From DATDAH01 sp036525535 (GTDB taxonomy: Bacteria; Actinomycetota; Acidimicrobiia; Acidimicrobiales; DATDAH01): DNA of 24,812 bases. Within the stretch, counting starts at the first letter, position 1. The number at the start of each line of letters is the position of its first letter. Where the stretch lies: the NCBI GenBank assembly GCA_036525535.1, contig DATDAH010000038.1:1-24812 (forward strand), read 5' to 3'. Under the pieces are notes generated by a model. That model saw nothing but the letters and a program-made list of their open reading frames with translations, was not told the DNA's origin and searched no databases. A program made the position numbers and the translations under genes. Of this stretch, positions 13,667 to 22,149 are shown one piece after another.

Positions 13667-14863
13667 ATGGCTCGCCCGTTGAACTTCCCCGTCTTCGACG
13701 CTGACAACCACCTGTACGAGACCCAGGACTCGTTCACCCGGCACCTGCCGGACCGGTACCGGGGCGCCATCGACTACGTCGATGTCCGCGGCCGGACCAA
13801 GATCGTGGTCCGCGGTCAGATCAGCGAGTACATCCCCAACCCGACGTTCGAGGTCGTGGCCCGGCCCGGCGCCCAGGAGGAGTACTTCCGCATGGGCAAC
13901 CCGGAGGGCAAGTCCTACCGGGAGCTGATCGGCGAGCCGATGCGCTCCATCCCGGCCTTCCGTGAGCCGGCCCCCCGCGTCGAGCTGATGGACGAGCTCG
14001 GCATCGACCGGGCCCTCATGTTCCCGACCCTCGCCAGCCTTCTCGAGGAGCGGATGCGGGACGACGCCGACCTCATCCACGCCGTCGTCCACTCCCTCAA
14101 CGAGTGGCTCTACGAGCAGTGGTCGTTCAACTACGAGAACCGGATCTTCACCACACCGGTCATCACCCTGCCGATCGTCGAGCGGGCCATCGAGGAGCTC
14201 GAGTGGGCGGTCGAGCGGGGGGCCAAGACCATCCTCGTCCGCCCGGCGCCGGTACCGGGCTACAACGGCTCCCGGTCGTTCGGCTTCGAGGAGTTCGACC
14301 CGTTCTGGCAGGCGGTCGTCGACGCCGACATCGTGGTGTCCATGCACGCGTCCGACAGCGGTTACTCCCGCTACCAGGCCGACTGGACGGGCCCCCAGGA
14401 GATGCTGCCGTTCCGGCCCAACGCCTTCCGCATGATGACGATGGGCAAGCGGCCCATCGAGGACGCGATGTCGGCGCTGGTCTGCCACGGCGTGCTCACG
14501 CGCTTCCCCGACCTGCGGGTGGCGGCCATCGAGAACGGGGGCGACTGGGTCGTCCCCTTCCTCCACCACCTGGGGGACGTCCACCGGAAGATGCCGCACG
14601 CGTTCGACGAGGACCCGATCGCGGCCTTCCGGCGCAACATCTACGTCAGCCCGTTCCACGAGGACGACCTCGGCGCCCTGTTCGACGCCATCGGGACCGA
14701 TCACGTGCTCTTCGGCTCCGACTACCCCCACCCCGAGGGCCTGGCCGAGCCGTGCTCGTACGTCGACCACCTCCCGGAGGACCTCCCCGAGGAGGACGTG
14801 GCCAAGATCATGGGCGGGAACCTGGCCCGGATCATGCGGGTCGAGGCCCCCGTCACCGTCTGA
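13667..14863 (+). CDS. Amidohydrolase-2 family metal-dependent hydrolase
   Basis: 398 residues with the TIM-barrel plan of the ACMSD / amidohydrolase-2 group, which includes decarboxylases, hydrolases and hydratases of ring-cleavage or CoA-free acids. FPVFDADNHLYE (Asp11, Asp13, His15) forms the N-terminal metal motif. VVSMHASDSGY supplies the central histidine (around residue 230), and FGSDYPHPEG near residues 349-357 supplies the C-terminal aspartate. The sequence also has RVELMDELGIDRALMFPT, typical of members in actinobacterial catabolic clusters. ATG 13667 is chosen because a good promoter places the RNA start there; an upstream in-frame ATG at 13640 lies inside the promoter. It heads a plus-strand group with the SDR and thioesterase. 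The substrate is unknown; ring hydrolysis is plausible. Confidence 0.92.
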   Translation: MARPLNFPVFDADNHLYETQDSFTRHLPDRYRGAIDYVDVRGRTKIVVRGQISEYIPNPTFEVVARPGAQEEYFRMGNPEGKSYRELIGEPMRSIPAFREPAPRVELMDELGIDRALMFPTLASLLEERMRDDADLIHAVVHSLNEWLYEQWSFNYENRIFTTPVITLPIVERAIEELEWAVERGAKTILVRPAPVPGYNGSRSFGFEEFDPFWQAVVDADIVVSMHASDSGYSRYQADWTGPQEMLPFRPNAFRMMTMGKRPIEDAMSALVCHGVLTRFPDLRVAAIENGGDWVVPFLHHLGDVHRKMPHAFDEDPIAAFRRNIYVSPFHEDDLGALFDAIGTDHVLFGSDYPHPEGLAEPCSYVDHLPEDLPEEDVAKIMGGNLARIMRVEAPVTV

Positions 14864-14908
14864 GTCACCATTCCCCGCGGCGCGGCCGCGGCAGCAGAGA
14901 GGGAGCAC

Positions 14909-15679
14909 GTGGACCCACGAGGACGATCAGCACTGGTCACCGGCGGCGCCGGTGGCCTGGGTGAGGCGACGGTCCGTCGCCTCGTCGAGACGGGCTGCGG
15001 CGTGGCCATCTTCGACCGGGACGGCGATCGGGCCCGCGCCCTGGCCGACGACATCGGCGCGCTGGCCATCGCCGTGGCGGGCGATGTCAACGACGACGGC
15101 GACGTCGACGTGGCGATCAAAGCCGCCGTGTCGCTCGGGCCGCTCTCCGTCGTGGTCAACGTGGCGGGGGGTGGCCTCCAGGGTGGGCGAACCGTCAGCC
15201 GGGACGGCACGCCCCACGACAAAGACGCCTTCCTCGGCACGATGGAGATGAACGCCATCGGCACCTTCAACGTCAGCCGCCTCGGGGCGGCCGCGATGGC
15301 GGTCAACGAGGCCGACGCCGAGGGCCAGCGGGGCGTGATCGTGAACACGGCATCCATCGCCGGCATCGAGGGCCAGACCGGCCAGATCGCCTACGCGGCC
15401 GCGAAGGCAGCCATCCTCGGCATGACGTTGCCGATGGCCCGTGACCTCTCGCCGCTCGGGATCCGGGTGTGTGCCATCGCCCCGGGGACGATGGGAACGC
15501 CGCTCATGCAGAGCATGCCCGAGGAGTTCCAGGACCATCTGGTCAGCACCATCCAGTTCCCGAGGCGGATGGGCAAGCCCGAGGAGTTCGCCCTCCTGGT
15601 CGAGTCGATCGTCCGCAACCCGTACCTCAACGGCGAGTCGATCCGGTTGGACGGCGCGCTGCGCTTTCCGCCCAAGTAG
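14909..15679 (+). CDS. HSD10-like SDR, probable 3-hydroxyacyl-CoA dehydrogenase
   Basis: 256 residues. TGGAGGLG at residues 11-18 binds NAD, Asp in AIFDRDGD suggests NAD preference, and VNVAGGG replaces NNAG. The active-site serine is in NTASIAG and the Tyr/Lys in YAAAK. The stretch GVIVNTASIAGIEGQTGQIA followed by LPMARDLSPLGIRV and IAPGTMGTPLM closely follows human HSD17B10 (type 2 3-hydroxyacyl-CoA dehydrogenase), down to the GTPLM substrate-loop region. It would oxidise the 3-hydroxyacyl-CoA in a beta-oxidation round, possibly also hydroxysteroids. GTG 14909 is preceded by AGAGAGGGAG with good spacing. A thioesterase gene starts 2 bases after its stop. Confidence 0.93.
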   Translation: MDPRGRSALVTGGAGGLGEATVRRLVETGCGVAIFDRDGDRARALADDIGALAIAVAGDVNDDGDVDVAIKAAVSLGPLSVVVNVAGGGLQGGRTVSRDGTPHDKDAFLGTMEMNAIGTFNVSRLGAAAMAVNEADAEGQRGVIVNTASIAGIEGQTGQIAYAAAKAAILGMTLPMARDLSPLGIRVCAIAPGTMGTPLMQSMPEEFQDHLVSTIQFPRRMGKPEEFALLVESIVRNPYLNGESIRLDGALRFPPK

Positions 15680-15681
15680 CC

Positions 15682-16509
15682 GTGGTCGGCGTCGAGGACC
15701 TCGTCGGGGCGCTTGCGCTCGAGCCGGTCGACCCGGACCGGTTCCTTGGCCGGCACGTCGTGGCCAACGGCTACGGGGTGGTGTTCGGCGGTCAGCTGTT
15801 GGCCCAGTCACTGGTGGCCGCACTGGCGGGACACGAAGGCAAGCAGGCCAAGACCCTGCACACCGTCTTCGCGAGGGGGGCGTCGCCGGAGGAGCCGCTG
15901 GACATCGTCGTCGAGCCGATGCACGCCGGTCGGGCCTTCGCCAGCTCCACGGTGACCATCAGCCAGGGCGACCGGCTGTGCACCCGCTCGATCGTGCTGC
16001 TCACCGCCGACGAGCCCGATCTCATTCGCCACGCCGACCCGGCCCCGACGTCGGCGCCGCCGGGCGACGAGCGAGCGGGCGCTCGCGGCGAATGGGAGGT
16101 GCGGGTCGTGGACGACGTCGACGTCAGCGATCCTGACCTCACCGGCCCCCCCGACCTCGACGTGTGGACCCGGTTCCCCGGCGCCCCCGAGGACCCGACG
16201 ACCGACCAGGCCCTCCTCGCCTTCGCCACCGACGGGTTCCTCATCGGCGCTGCCATGCGGCCCCACCCCGGGGTCGGCCAGGCCCAGGCCCACGTGACGC
16301 TGACGACCGGCGTGATCAGCCACACCATCACGTTCCACGAGCCGTTCGCGGCTCGGGACTGGCTCCTGCTCTCCCACCACAGCCCGTACGCCGGGCGGGG
16401 TCGGTCCTACGGTCGGGCGGACGTGTTCCGGCCCGACGGGGCGCTCGTGGCCTCGTACGTGCAGGACGCCATGATCAGGGCCAAGGACCGCGCTCCGGGC
16501 GCGTTGTGA
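15682..16509 (+). CDS. TesB-like acyl-CoA thioesterase
   Basis: 275 residues with the double hotdog fold of TesB/ACOT8. NGYGVVFGGQLLAQSLVAA and KTLHTVFARGASPEEPLDIVVE form domain 1, while MRPHPGVGQAQAHVTLTTGVISHTITFHEPF and SYGRADVFRPDGALVASYVQDAMIR form domain 2. Of the E. coli TesB residues, Asp204 is kept (FATD) and Gln278 is kept (SYVQD), but the Thr228 position appears to be Val (TGVISH). It is therefore a better candidate for an active thioesterase than the relative at 11359-12240. Its role would be to release a CoA ester as free acid, or to recycle CoA. GTG 15682 lies 2 bases after the SDR stop. The upstream extension of this frame lies inside the SDR gene and is not coding. Confidence 0.9.
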   Translation: MVGVEDLVGALALEPVDPDRFLGRHVVANGYGVVFGGQLLAQSLVAALAGHEGKQAKTLHTVFARGASPEEPLDIVVEPMHAGRAFASSTVTISQGDRLCTRSIVLLTADEPDLIRHADPAPTSAPPGDERAGARGEWEVRVVDDVDVSDPDLTGPPDLDVWTRFPGAPEDPTTDQALLAFATDGFLIGAAMRPHPGVGQAQAHVTLTTGVISHTITFHEPFAARDWLLLSHHSPYAGRGRSYGRADVFRPDGALVASYVQDAMIRAKDRAPGAL

Positions 16510-16537
16510 TCGCCGGGAACGTGACATCCGTGTTGTG

Positions 16538-16567
16538 TTGACACTGATCTCCGATACGGAGAACAAT
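16538..16567 (+). promoter_or_regulatory. Promoter with embedded palindromic operator candidate
   Basis: TTGACA (16538-16543), an 18-base spacer and a weak AACAAT (16562-16567) would start transcription at or near the ATG at 16574. The spacer holds a perfect inverted repeat TCTCCG-ATA-CGGAGA (16548-16562); the longer form TGATCTCCG...CGGAGAACA (16545-16565) pairs at 8 of 9 positions. A repressor bound there would block the promoter. The sequence differs from the other operator candidates in the window, so a separate regulator, not encoded here, is likely. Confidence 0.5.
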
Positions 16568-16573
16568 GTTTGC

Positions 16574-18097
16574 ATGTCAGGAGCCCTGCTGCACGGAGGG
16601 CTCGAACGCGCCGCGGACCGCTTTGGTGACCGGCCGGCCGTCCGGGCCGGCGACGACCAGTGGTCGTTCCGCGACCTCGACGGGTGGAGCAACGCCTTCG
16701 CCCGTCACCTCGCGGCTCGCGGCGTGACGGCCGGTCACCGCGTCGTGGTGATGACGGCCAACCGGGTCGAGTTCCTCGTCGCCGTCGAGGCGATCAGCAA
16801 GATGGGGGCGGCGGCCGTGCTCCTCAGTCCGGCGTGGAAGGCGGCCGAGGTCGGCCACGCCCTCGAGATCACCGGGGCCCGCCACGCCGTCGCCGAGTCC
16901 GGATCGGCTTCGCTGCTCGTCGAACGGTTGGGCCCCGATGGTGTCACCGACCTGGACGATCCGGCGACGGTCGCCGGTGTGGCCGCCCTCCCCGGGGTCC
17001 CCGTCGCGTCGGGCGCGCCGGACGAGACCGACGACGCCGTCCTCGTCTTCAGCTCCGGCACCACCGGGCTCCCGAAGGCGGTGCGCCACACCCACGGTTC
17101 GATGACCAGCGCCACGGCCCACTGGTGCGTGGCCCTGGGTCTCGGTCCCGACGACCGCTTCCAGGTGGCCACCCCGCCCTCGCACATCCTCGGCCTGCTC
17201 AACCTGCTCGCCGCCGCCGAAGCCGGGGCCACGGTCCGCCTGCACCCCCGCTTCGACCTGGACGAGGTCCTCCACGCGATCGAGCGGGAACGGATGACGC
17301 TGGAGATGGCCGTGGCGCCGATCGCGCTGGCCCTGGCGAACCATCCCCACCTCGAGGACGTCGACCTCTCGTCGTTGCGCTACATCATGTGGGGTGCGAC
17401 GCCCGTGAGTGAGACCGTGGCCCGGACGGTGACCGAGCGGACGGGCGTCCGTTGGTTGCCCGCCTACGGCGCCAGCGAGCTGCCGGTGATCGCCGTGAAT
17501 CCCGTCGACGATCCCGTTGCGTGGCGGCTGGACTCGGCCGGCCTCCCGCCGTCTGAGGTCGAGCTGCGAGCGGTCGATCTCGACACCGGCGAGGTCCTCC
17601 CGGCCGGCGAGGTGGGCGAGCTCCAGGCCCGCAGCCCGTCGCTCATGGCCGGCTACCTCCCTGACGAGGCGAACGCCGAGGCCTTCGTCGACGGCTGGTA
17701 CCGGACCGGTGACATCGGCTGGCTGGAGCCCGAGGGCTGGGTCCACCTCACCGACCGGGCCAAGGAGATGATCAAGGTCAAGGGCTTCCAGGTGGCGCCG
17801 GCCGAGCTGGAGGCCGTGCTCCACGGCCATCCGGCGGTGCTCGACTGCGCCGTCTTCGGGGTGCCCGACGAGGCCGCGGGCGAGGTGCCGGTGGCCGCCG
17901 TGCAGCTCGACCCCGATCAGCCGGTGGCTGTCGAGGAGCTGCAGCGCCTCGTGGCCGACACGCTGGCCAACTACAAGCAGCTCCGGGAGGTCGTCGTCGT
18001 CGACGCCATCCCGCGGCTCCCCTCCGGCAAGGTGCTTCGCCGCGTCCTCCGGGACGAGCGGGCGGCCCAGCCGGTGGCGTCTGGAAGCGGCCACTGA
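16574..18097 (+). CDS. Acyl-CoA synthetase (AMP-forming, 4-coumarate:CoA-ligase-like)
   Basis: 507 residues of the ANL superfamily. The P-loop is FSSGTTGLPKA near residues 159-169, with PAYGASELPVI in the A5 region and GWYRTGDIGWLEPEGWVHLTDRAKEMIKVKGFQVAP as motif plus hinge. The catalytic lysine is in LPSGKVLRRVLR. The tail and the hinge KVKGFQVAPAELE are typical of 4-coumarate:CoA-ligase-like enzymes that take aromatic or alicyclic acids as well as fatty acids. ATG 16574 is used; GGAG lies 12 bases before it, rather far, and the promoter geometry suggests a leaderless message. The stop and the next start share one base (TGATG), so it is coupled to the acyl-CoA dehydrogenase subunit. It probably makes the CoA ester consumed by this operon. 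Confidence 0.93.
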   Translation: MSGALLHGGLERAADRFGDRPAVRAGDDQWSFRDLDGWSNAFARHLAARGVTAGHRVVVMTANRVEFLVAVEAISKMGAAAVLLSPAWKAAEVGHALEITGARHAVAESGSASLLVERLGPDGVTDLDDPATVAGVAALPGVPVASGAPDETDDAVLVFSSGTTGLPKAVRHTHGSMTSATAHWCVALGLGPDDRFQVATPPSHILGLLNLLAAAEAGATVRLHPRFDLDEVLHAIERERMTLEMAVAPIALALANHPHLEDVDLSSLRYIMWGATPVSETVARTVTERTGVRWLPAYGASELPVIAVNPVDDPVAWRLDSAGLPPSEVELRAVDLDTGEVLPAGEVGELQARSPSLMAGYLPDEANAEAFVDGWYRTGDIGWLEPEGWVHLTDRAKEMIKVKGFQVAPAELEAVLHGHPAVLDCAVFGVPDEAAGEVPVAAVQLDPDQPVAVEELQRLVADTLANYKQLREVVVVDAIPRLPSGKVLRRVLRDERAAQPVASGSGH

Positions 18098-19140
18098 TGG
18101 ACGTTCGTCTCTCGCCCGAGCAACGAGCGCTGCGCGACTCGGCGGTGCAGCTGGTCGACCGTCTCGCGCCGTCGACGGTCGGCGCCCTCGACGACGGCGA
18201 GCGGAAGGGCAAGCTCGAGGCCGCTGTGGCGGCCAGTGGCTGGCGCGAGCTGCGCGTCGCGGCCGACGGCGACCAGCCGCTGGCCTCGGGGGTCGAGGTG
18301 GCCATCGTGGCCGAGGAGCTGGGCCGCCGCCTGGCCGACGCCCCCTTTCTGGGGCCGACCCTGGCCGCCGAGCTTCGCCGCTTGACAGGCGCCTCGCCGG
18401 CCACGACCGCCGAGACGGTTGCCCTCACCGCCGACCTGTCCGCCCTGGCCGTGGGGACCGACGGTGCCCATCCGACGGGGACGGTGGCCATCGACGCCCT
18501 CGGCGCGTCGTCGGCCCTCGTTCTCCTGGCCGGCGGCGACGGCCACCGACTGGGCACGGTCGACCTCACGACCTCGGCCGAGCCGGTCGACCTCACCCGG
18601 CCGTCCGTCGCCCCGGACCCGTCGGCGACGGTCGCCCCGTTGGCCGACCAGGCCCGTGCCCTCGACCCCGACGCCCTCTCGGCCTGGACGGCGCTCGGCC
18701 TGGCCACGACCTGCGCCGACCTCGTCGGGACCATGCAGGGTGCGGTGACGCTGGCAACGACCTACGCCGCCGACCGGCGCCAGTACGGGGTCCCGGTCGG
18801 CTCGTTCCAGGCCGTTCAGCACCTCCTGGCCGACGCCTTCGTGGCCGCCGAGGGGTCCCGCAGCGTTGCCCTCCACGCCGCCTGGGCGGTGGACGCGCTG
18901 CCGGCCGAGGGGGCGCTGGCGGCCGCCGCGGTGGCCAAGGCCTACTGCGCCCGGGGCGCCCGGAACGTCTGCGAGACCGCCATCCAGGTGCACGGCGGCA
19001 TCGGCAACACCTGGGAGTGCCTGGCCCACGTCCACCTGCGGCGAGCGCTGCTGTCCAGCGAGGTCCTCGGTGGGGTCGGGGCCAGCCTCGCCCGCGTCCT
19101 CGAGCACCACGGCCTGGGAGGTGATCGTGGACTTCGGTGA
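18097..19140 (+). CDS. Acyl-CoA dehydrogenase, small (beta-type) subunit, pair 1
   Basis: 347 residues, shorter than the 380-400 of one-chain enzymes. LSPEQRALRDSAVQLVD opens the helical N-domain, and GVEVAIVAEELGRRLADAPFLGPT follows. The middle beta-domain is degenerate, lacking the SEPxAGSD flavin loop. The C-terminal domain is well kept: DRRQYGVPVGSFQAVQHLLAD and QVHGGIGNTWECLAHVHLRRA. This profile matches one partner of the alpha2beta2 acyl-CoA dehydrogenases known from mycobacterial cholesterol side-chain degradation (ChsE pairs), which need both chains for one active site. It overlaps the upstream ligase by one base and the large subunit by 14 bases, in keeping with a fixed complex. Alone it is probably inactive. 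Confidence 0.88.
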   Translation: MDVRLSPEQRALRDSAVQLVDRLAPSTVGALDDGERKGKLEAAVAASGWRELRVAADGDQPLASGVEVAIVAEELGRRLADAPFLGPTLAAELRRLTGASPATTAETVALTADLSALAVGTDGAHPTGTVAIDALGASSALVLLAGGDGHRLGTVDLTTSAEPVDLTRPSVAPDPSATVAPLADQARALDPDALSAWTALGLATTCADLVGTMQGAVTLATTYAADRRQYGVPVGSFQAVQHLLADAFVAAEGSRSVALHAAWAVDALPAEGALAAAAVAKAYCARGARNVCETAIQVHGGIGNTWECLAHVHLRRALLSSEVLGGVGASLARVLEHHGLGGDRGLR

Positions 19141-20257
19141 CTCGCCCGAGGAGGCCGCGTTCCGGGAACGGCTCCGCGCCTGGCTCCGGGAGAACGACCC
19201 CGGATTACCGGCGTCGTCCACGTCGGATGACTACTGGGAGGGCCAGGCCGCGTGGCACCAGGCCCTCTACGACGGCGGCTTCTTCGCCCTGTCCTGGCCG
19301 ACCGCGATCGGCGGGCACGGGCTGCCCACCGTCTACGAGACCATCGTGGACGACGAGCTGGCGGCGGCCGGCACGCCGCCCCGACCGAGCCTGGGCTATC
19401 TGGTCAAGGGCATCCTCGAGCACGGCAACGAGGACGTGCAGCAGCGGTTCCTGCCTGGCGTGGTCAACGGCCGGGAACGTTGGTGCCAAGGCTTCAGCGA
19501 GCCCGACGCCGGCTCCGACCTCGCCTCCCTCCGCACCCGGGCCGAGCGCGACGGCGGCGAGTACGTCATCACCGGCCACAAGGTTTGGACGAGCTACTCC
19601 GACGTCGCCGACTGGTGCCTGGTGCTGGCCCGAACCGACCCCGACGTCCCCAAGCACAAGGGGATCTCGGCCTTCGTCGTCTCGATGCACCAGCCCGGCA
19701 TCGAGCAGCGGCCGCTGCGGATGATCAACGGCGTCACCCGGGAGTTCGGTGAGGTCTCCTTCGACGGCGCCCGCGTCCCCGCGTCGGACATGATCGGCGC
19801 CCCCGGCGAGGGTTGGCGCCTGGCCATGACCGTCGTCAGCCACGAGCGGGAGCCGGGCGAGCTCGGCTACGTCGCCCGTTACCGCAAGGTGGTGAACCAG
19901 CTGGCCGACCAGGTCCGGGAGGCGCCCGACCGGTTCGGCCCCGAGGCGGTCCGCGACCTGGGGTGGGCCATGGTCGAGGCCGAGATGCTGCGCCTGCACG
20001 TGTGCCGGCGCCTGTCCGACACCCTTGACGGCACCTCCCACGGCCCGGAGGGCTCGGTCGACAAGCTGCTCATGACCAACGTCGAGCAGGCCGTCGGCCA
20101 CGCCGCCCTCGCCGTCGGCGGTGCCGCCCACGACGGCGACGACGACACGTGGCTGAAGGTGTACCTCTACAGCCGAGCCCAGAGCGTCATGGGCGGGACC
20201 TCACAGGTCCAACGCAACCTCGTCGCCACTCGAATCCTGGAGCTGCCCACCGCATGA
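19127..20257 (+). CDS. Acyl-CoA dehydrogenase, large (alpha-type) subunit, pair 1
   Basis: 376 residues. FSEPDAGSDLASLRTRA is the flavin/substrate loop, ITGHKVWTSYSDVADW the next strand, and PKHKGISAFVV and GEGWRLAMTVVSHER lead into the C-domain. It oxidises acyl-CoA to trans-2-enoyl-CoA with FAD. The residue that serves as base in medium-chain dehydrogenase (Glu in YEGTSQIQR) is Gly here (MGGTSQVQR), so a base elsewhere is expected, perhaps the Glu of SHER near residue 240. GTG 19127 is chosen over GTG 19121 because GGGAGG lies 5 bases before it. It overlaps the small subunit by 14 bases and the crotonase by four (ATGA). Confidence 0.9.
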   Translation: MDFGDSPEEAAFRERLRAWLRENDPGLPASSTSDDYWEGQAAWHQALYDGGFFALSWPTAIGGHGLPTVYETIVDDELAAAGTPPRPSLGYLVKGILEHGNEDVQQRFLPGVVNGRERWCQGFSEPDAGSDLASLRTRAERDGGEYVITGHKVWTSYSDVADWCLVLARTDPDVPKHKGISAFVVSMHQPGIEQRPLRMINGVTREFGEVSFDGARVPASDMIGAPGEGWRLAMTVVSHEREPGELGYVARYRKVVNQLADQVREAPDRFGPEAVRDLGWAMVEAEMLRLHVCRRLSDTLDGTSHGPEGSVDKLLMTNVEQAVGHAALAVGGAAHDGDDDTWLKVYLYSRAQSVMGGTSQVQRNLVATRILELPTA

Positions 20258-21033
20258 CCACCTACGCCCTCCCCGACGAGATCCAGGTCGAGGCCGACGG
20301 CCCGATCCGGATCATCCGTCTGAACCGGCCGGACGACCTGAACGCCACCAACCACGTCCTGCATCAGGGCCTGGCCGAACTCTTCCCGCAGCTCGATGCC
20401 GACCGGGACGCCCGCGTGGCCGTGCTAACGGGCAACGGGCGGGCGTTCTCGGCCGGCGGTGACTTCGAGTACATCGACGAGCTGGCCCGCGACGAGGACC
20501 TCCGGAAGTTGAGCCTCACCCACGGTCGCCAGATCGTCACCGGCATGGTCGGCTGCCGGGTGCCGGTGATCGCCGCGGTCAACGGCCCGGCGGTCGGGCT
20601 CGGCTGCAGCCTGGTCGCCCTGTCCGACATCGTCTACATGGCCGAGAGCGCCCACCTGGCCGACCCCCACGTGCTGATCGGCCTCGTCGCGGCCGACGGT
20701 GGTCCGGTCACCTGGCCGCTGCTGACCAGCCTGCAGCTGGCCAAGGAGTACGCCCTCACCGGCGACCGCATACCGGCAGAGCGGGCGGCGCAGATCGGCC
20801 TGGTGAACCATGTCGTCCCGGACGAGGAGGTGCTCGACCACGCCCTGGCCGCCGCGATGAAGATCGCCGCCCTTCCCCAGGGCGCCGTCGAGGACACCAA
20901 GCGGATCTTCAACCTGCACCTGGAGCGAGCGGTCCTGGCCACGATCGACTTCGCGTTGACGGCCGAGCACCGCTCGTTCGACTCCCCCGAGCTGCGGGCC
21001 AACCTCGACCGCTTCTTGGCCAAAGACGACTGA
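20254..21033 (+). CDS. Crotonase-superfamily protein without the hydratase glutamates
   Basis: 259 residues. IRIIRLNRPDDLNATNHVL, GRAFSAGGDFEYIDEL and AAVNGPAVGLGCSLVALSDIVY form the crotonase fold with the two oxyanion-hole peptides. In rat enoyl-CoA hydratase, Glu144 (GGGCEL) and Glu164 (QPEI) do the chemistry. Here those positions read Ser (LGCSL) and His (ADPHV). An Asp in GLVAADGG might act instead, as in dienoyl-CoA isomerases, but this is uncertain. It may be an isomerase, a hydrolase or an unusual hydratase. ATG 20254 overlaps the dehydrogenase stop (ATGA), and GTG 21046 of the next dehydrogenase pair follows 12 bases after its stop. The placement between two dehydrogenase pairs suggests it acts on their enoyl-CoA product. 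Confidence 0.88.
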   Translation: MTTYALPDEIQVEADGPIRIIRLNRPDDLNATNHVLHQGLAELFPQLDADRDARVAVLTGNGRAFSAGGDFEYIDELARDEDLRKLSLTHGRQIVTGMVGCRVPVIAAVNGPAVGLGCSLVALSDIVYMAESAHLADPHVLIGLVAADGGPVTWPLLTSLQLAKEYALTGDRIPAERAAQIGLVNHVVPDEEVLDHALAAAMKIAALPQGAVEDTKRIFNLHLERAVLATIDFALTAEHRSFDSPELRANLDRFLAKDD

Positions 21034-21045
21034 GACGGGACTCCC

Positions 21046-22149
21046 GTGGACTTCGAGCTCGACGACGACCAACACGCCCTCCAGGAAGCCGTCCGGGACC
21101 TGGTCGACAACGAGTGCCCGCCGGAGTTGGTGCGAGCGGTGGTGGAAGGCCGCGACGACGGCAACGGGTTCTGGAAGACCCTGGTCGAGGCGGAGTGGCC
21201 AGGGCTGACCGTGCCCGAGGCGGACGGTGGCACCGGGGCCTCAGCCGTAGAGCTCGTGATCGCCCTCGAGGAACTGGGCCGCGGCGCCGACCCCACGCCG
21301 TTCCTGGCCACCACCAGCCAGTTCGTGCCACTGGTGCGGGGCGCCGACCCTGACCTGCGCCACGAGTTGCTGCTCGCGGTCTGCGAGGGCGGCCGCGGCA
21401 CGGTTGCCTTCGCGGCCGACGAGGTCACGGCTCGGGCGGAGGGCGACCAGTGGGTGCTGTCGGGCACGGCGAGGCACGTGATCGACGGTGACCGGGCCGA
21501 CGAGGTCGCCGTGATCGCCCGCCACGACGACGGTGTCGGCGTCTTCGTGGTGTCGTCCGGCGACGTCACGGCGCAGCGAACGACGACCTTCGACGCGTCC
21601 TTCCACCTCGCGGACGTGACCCTGGACGGCGTCGCGGTCCCGGCCGGTCGCGCCGCCATCGGGTCCGAGGTGGCCGTCGCAGTCGAGGCCGCGAGGAACG
21701 AGGCCGTCACCGGGCTCGCCGCCACCATGGTCGGCGCCTGCCAACGGGTGCTCGAGCTCGTGCTGGTCCACATCAAGGACCGCCACCAGTTCGGCGTGCC
21801 GATCGGCAGCTTCCAGGCCGTGAAGCACCTGGCCGTGGATGCGTTCGTCTCCATCCAGCGGGGGCGGGCGCTCTGCCAGTACGCCGCCCTCACCCTCGCC
21901 GAGGGCGACGAGCGGGCGGGGACGGCGGCGTCGATGGCCAAGGTGGCTGCCGGCGACTGCCAGCGCCTGGTCAGCCGCCACGGGATCCAGCTGTTCGGTG
22001 GCCTCGGCTACACGTGGGAGAACGACCTGCAGCTCTACGTGCGCCGGGCGAAGGTGGGTGAGCCGTTGCTCGGGAAGTCCGCACGGCACCGCGCTCGCGT
22101 GGCCCGCGACACCATCGCCGTCCAGACCGCCACGGAGGTGCCGTCGTGA
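21046..22149 (+). CDS. Acyl-CoA dehydrogenase, small (beta-type) subunit, pair 2
   Basis: 367 residues. FELDDDQHALQEAVRDLVDNE starts the N-domain, and LTVPEADGGTGASAVELVIALEELGRG is a standard helix-loop. The middle domain is shortened, without a SEPxAGSD motif. The C-domain has KDRHQFGVPIGSFQAVKH and QLFGGLGYTWENDLQLYVRRAK, and no terminal TSQIQR segment. It therefore resembles the partner subunit of two-chain acyl-CoA dehydrogenases, as for pair 1. GTG 21046 has GGGA five bases before it. The stop overlaps the start of the large subunit by four bases (GTGA). Retention of its own pair in one operon suggests a second dehydrogenation step on a different intermediate. Confidence 0.88.
   Translation: MDFELDDDQHALQEAVRDLVDNECPPELVRAVVEGRDDGNGFWKTLVEAEWPGLTVPEADGGTGASAVELVIALEELGRGADPTPFLATTSQFVPLVRGADPDLRHELLLAVCEGGRGTVAFAADEVTARAEGDQWVLSGTARHVIDGDRADEVAVIARHDDGVGVFVVSSGDVTAQRTTTFDASFHLADVTLDGVAVPAGRAAIGSEVAVAVEAARNEAVTGLAATMVGACQRVLELVLVHIKDRHQFGVPIGSFQAVKHLAVDAFVSIQRGRALCQYAALTLAEGDERAGTAASMAKVAAGDCQRLVSRHGIQLFGGLGYTWENDLQLYVRRAKVGEPLLGKSARHRARVARDTIAVQTATEVPS

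Noticed and set aside
16577..18094. 505-codon minus-strand frame opposite the second ligase
   Set aside because: It exactly mirrors the ligase and shows no family signature; the ligase is intact on the plus strand.
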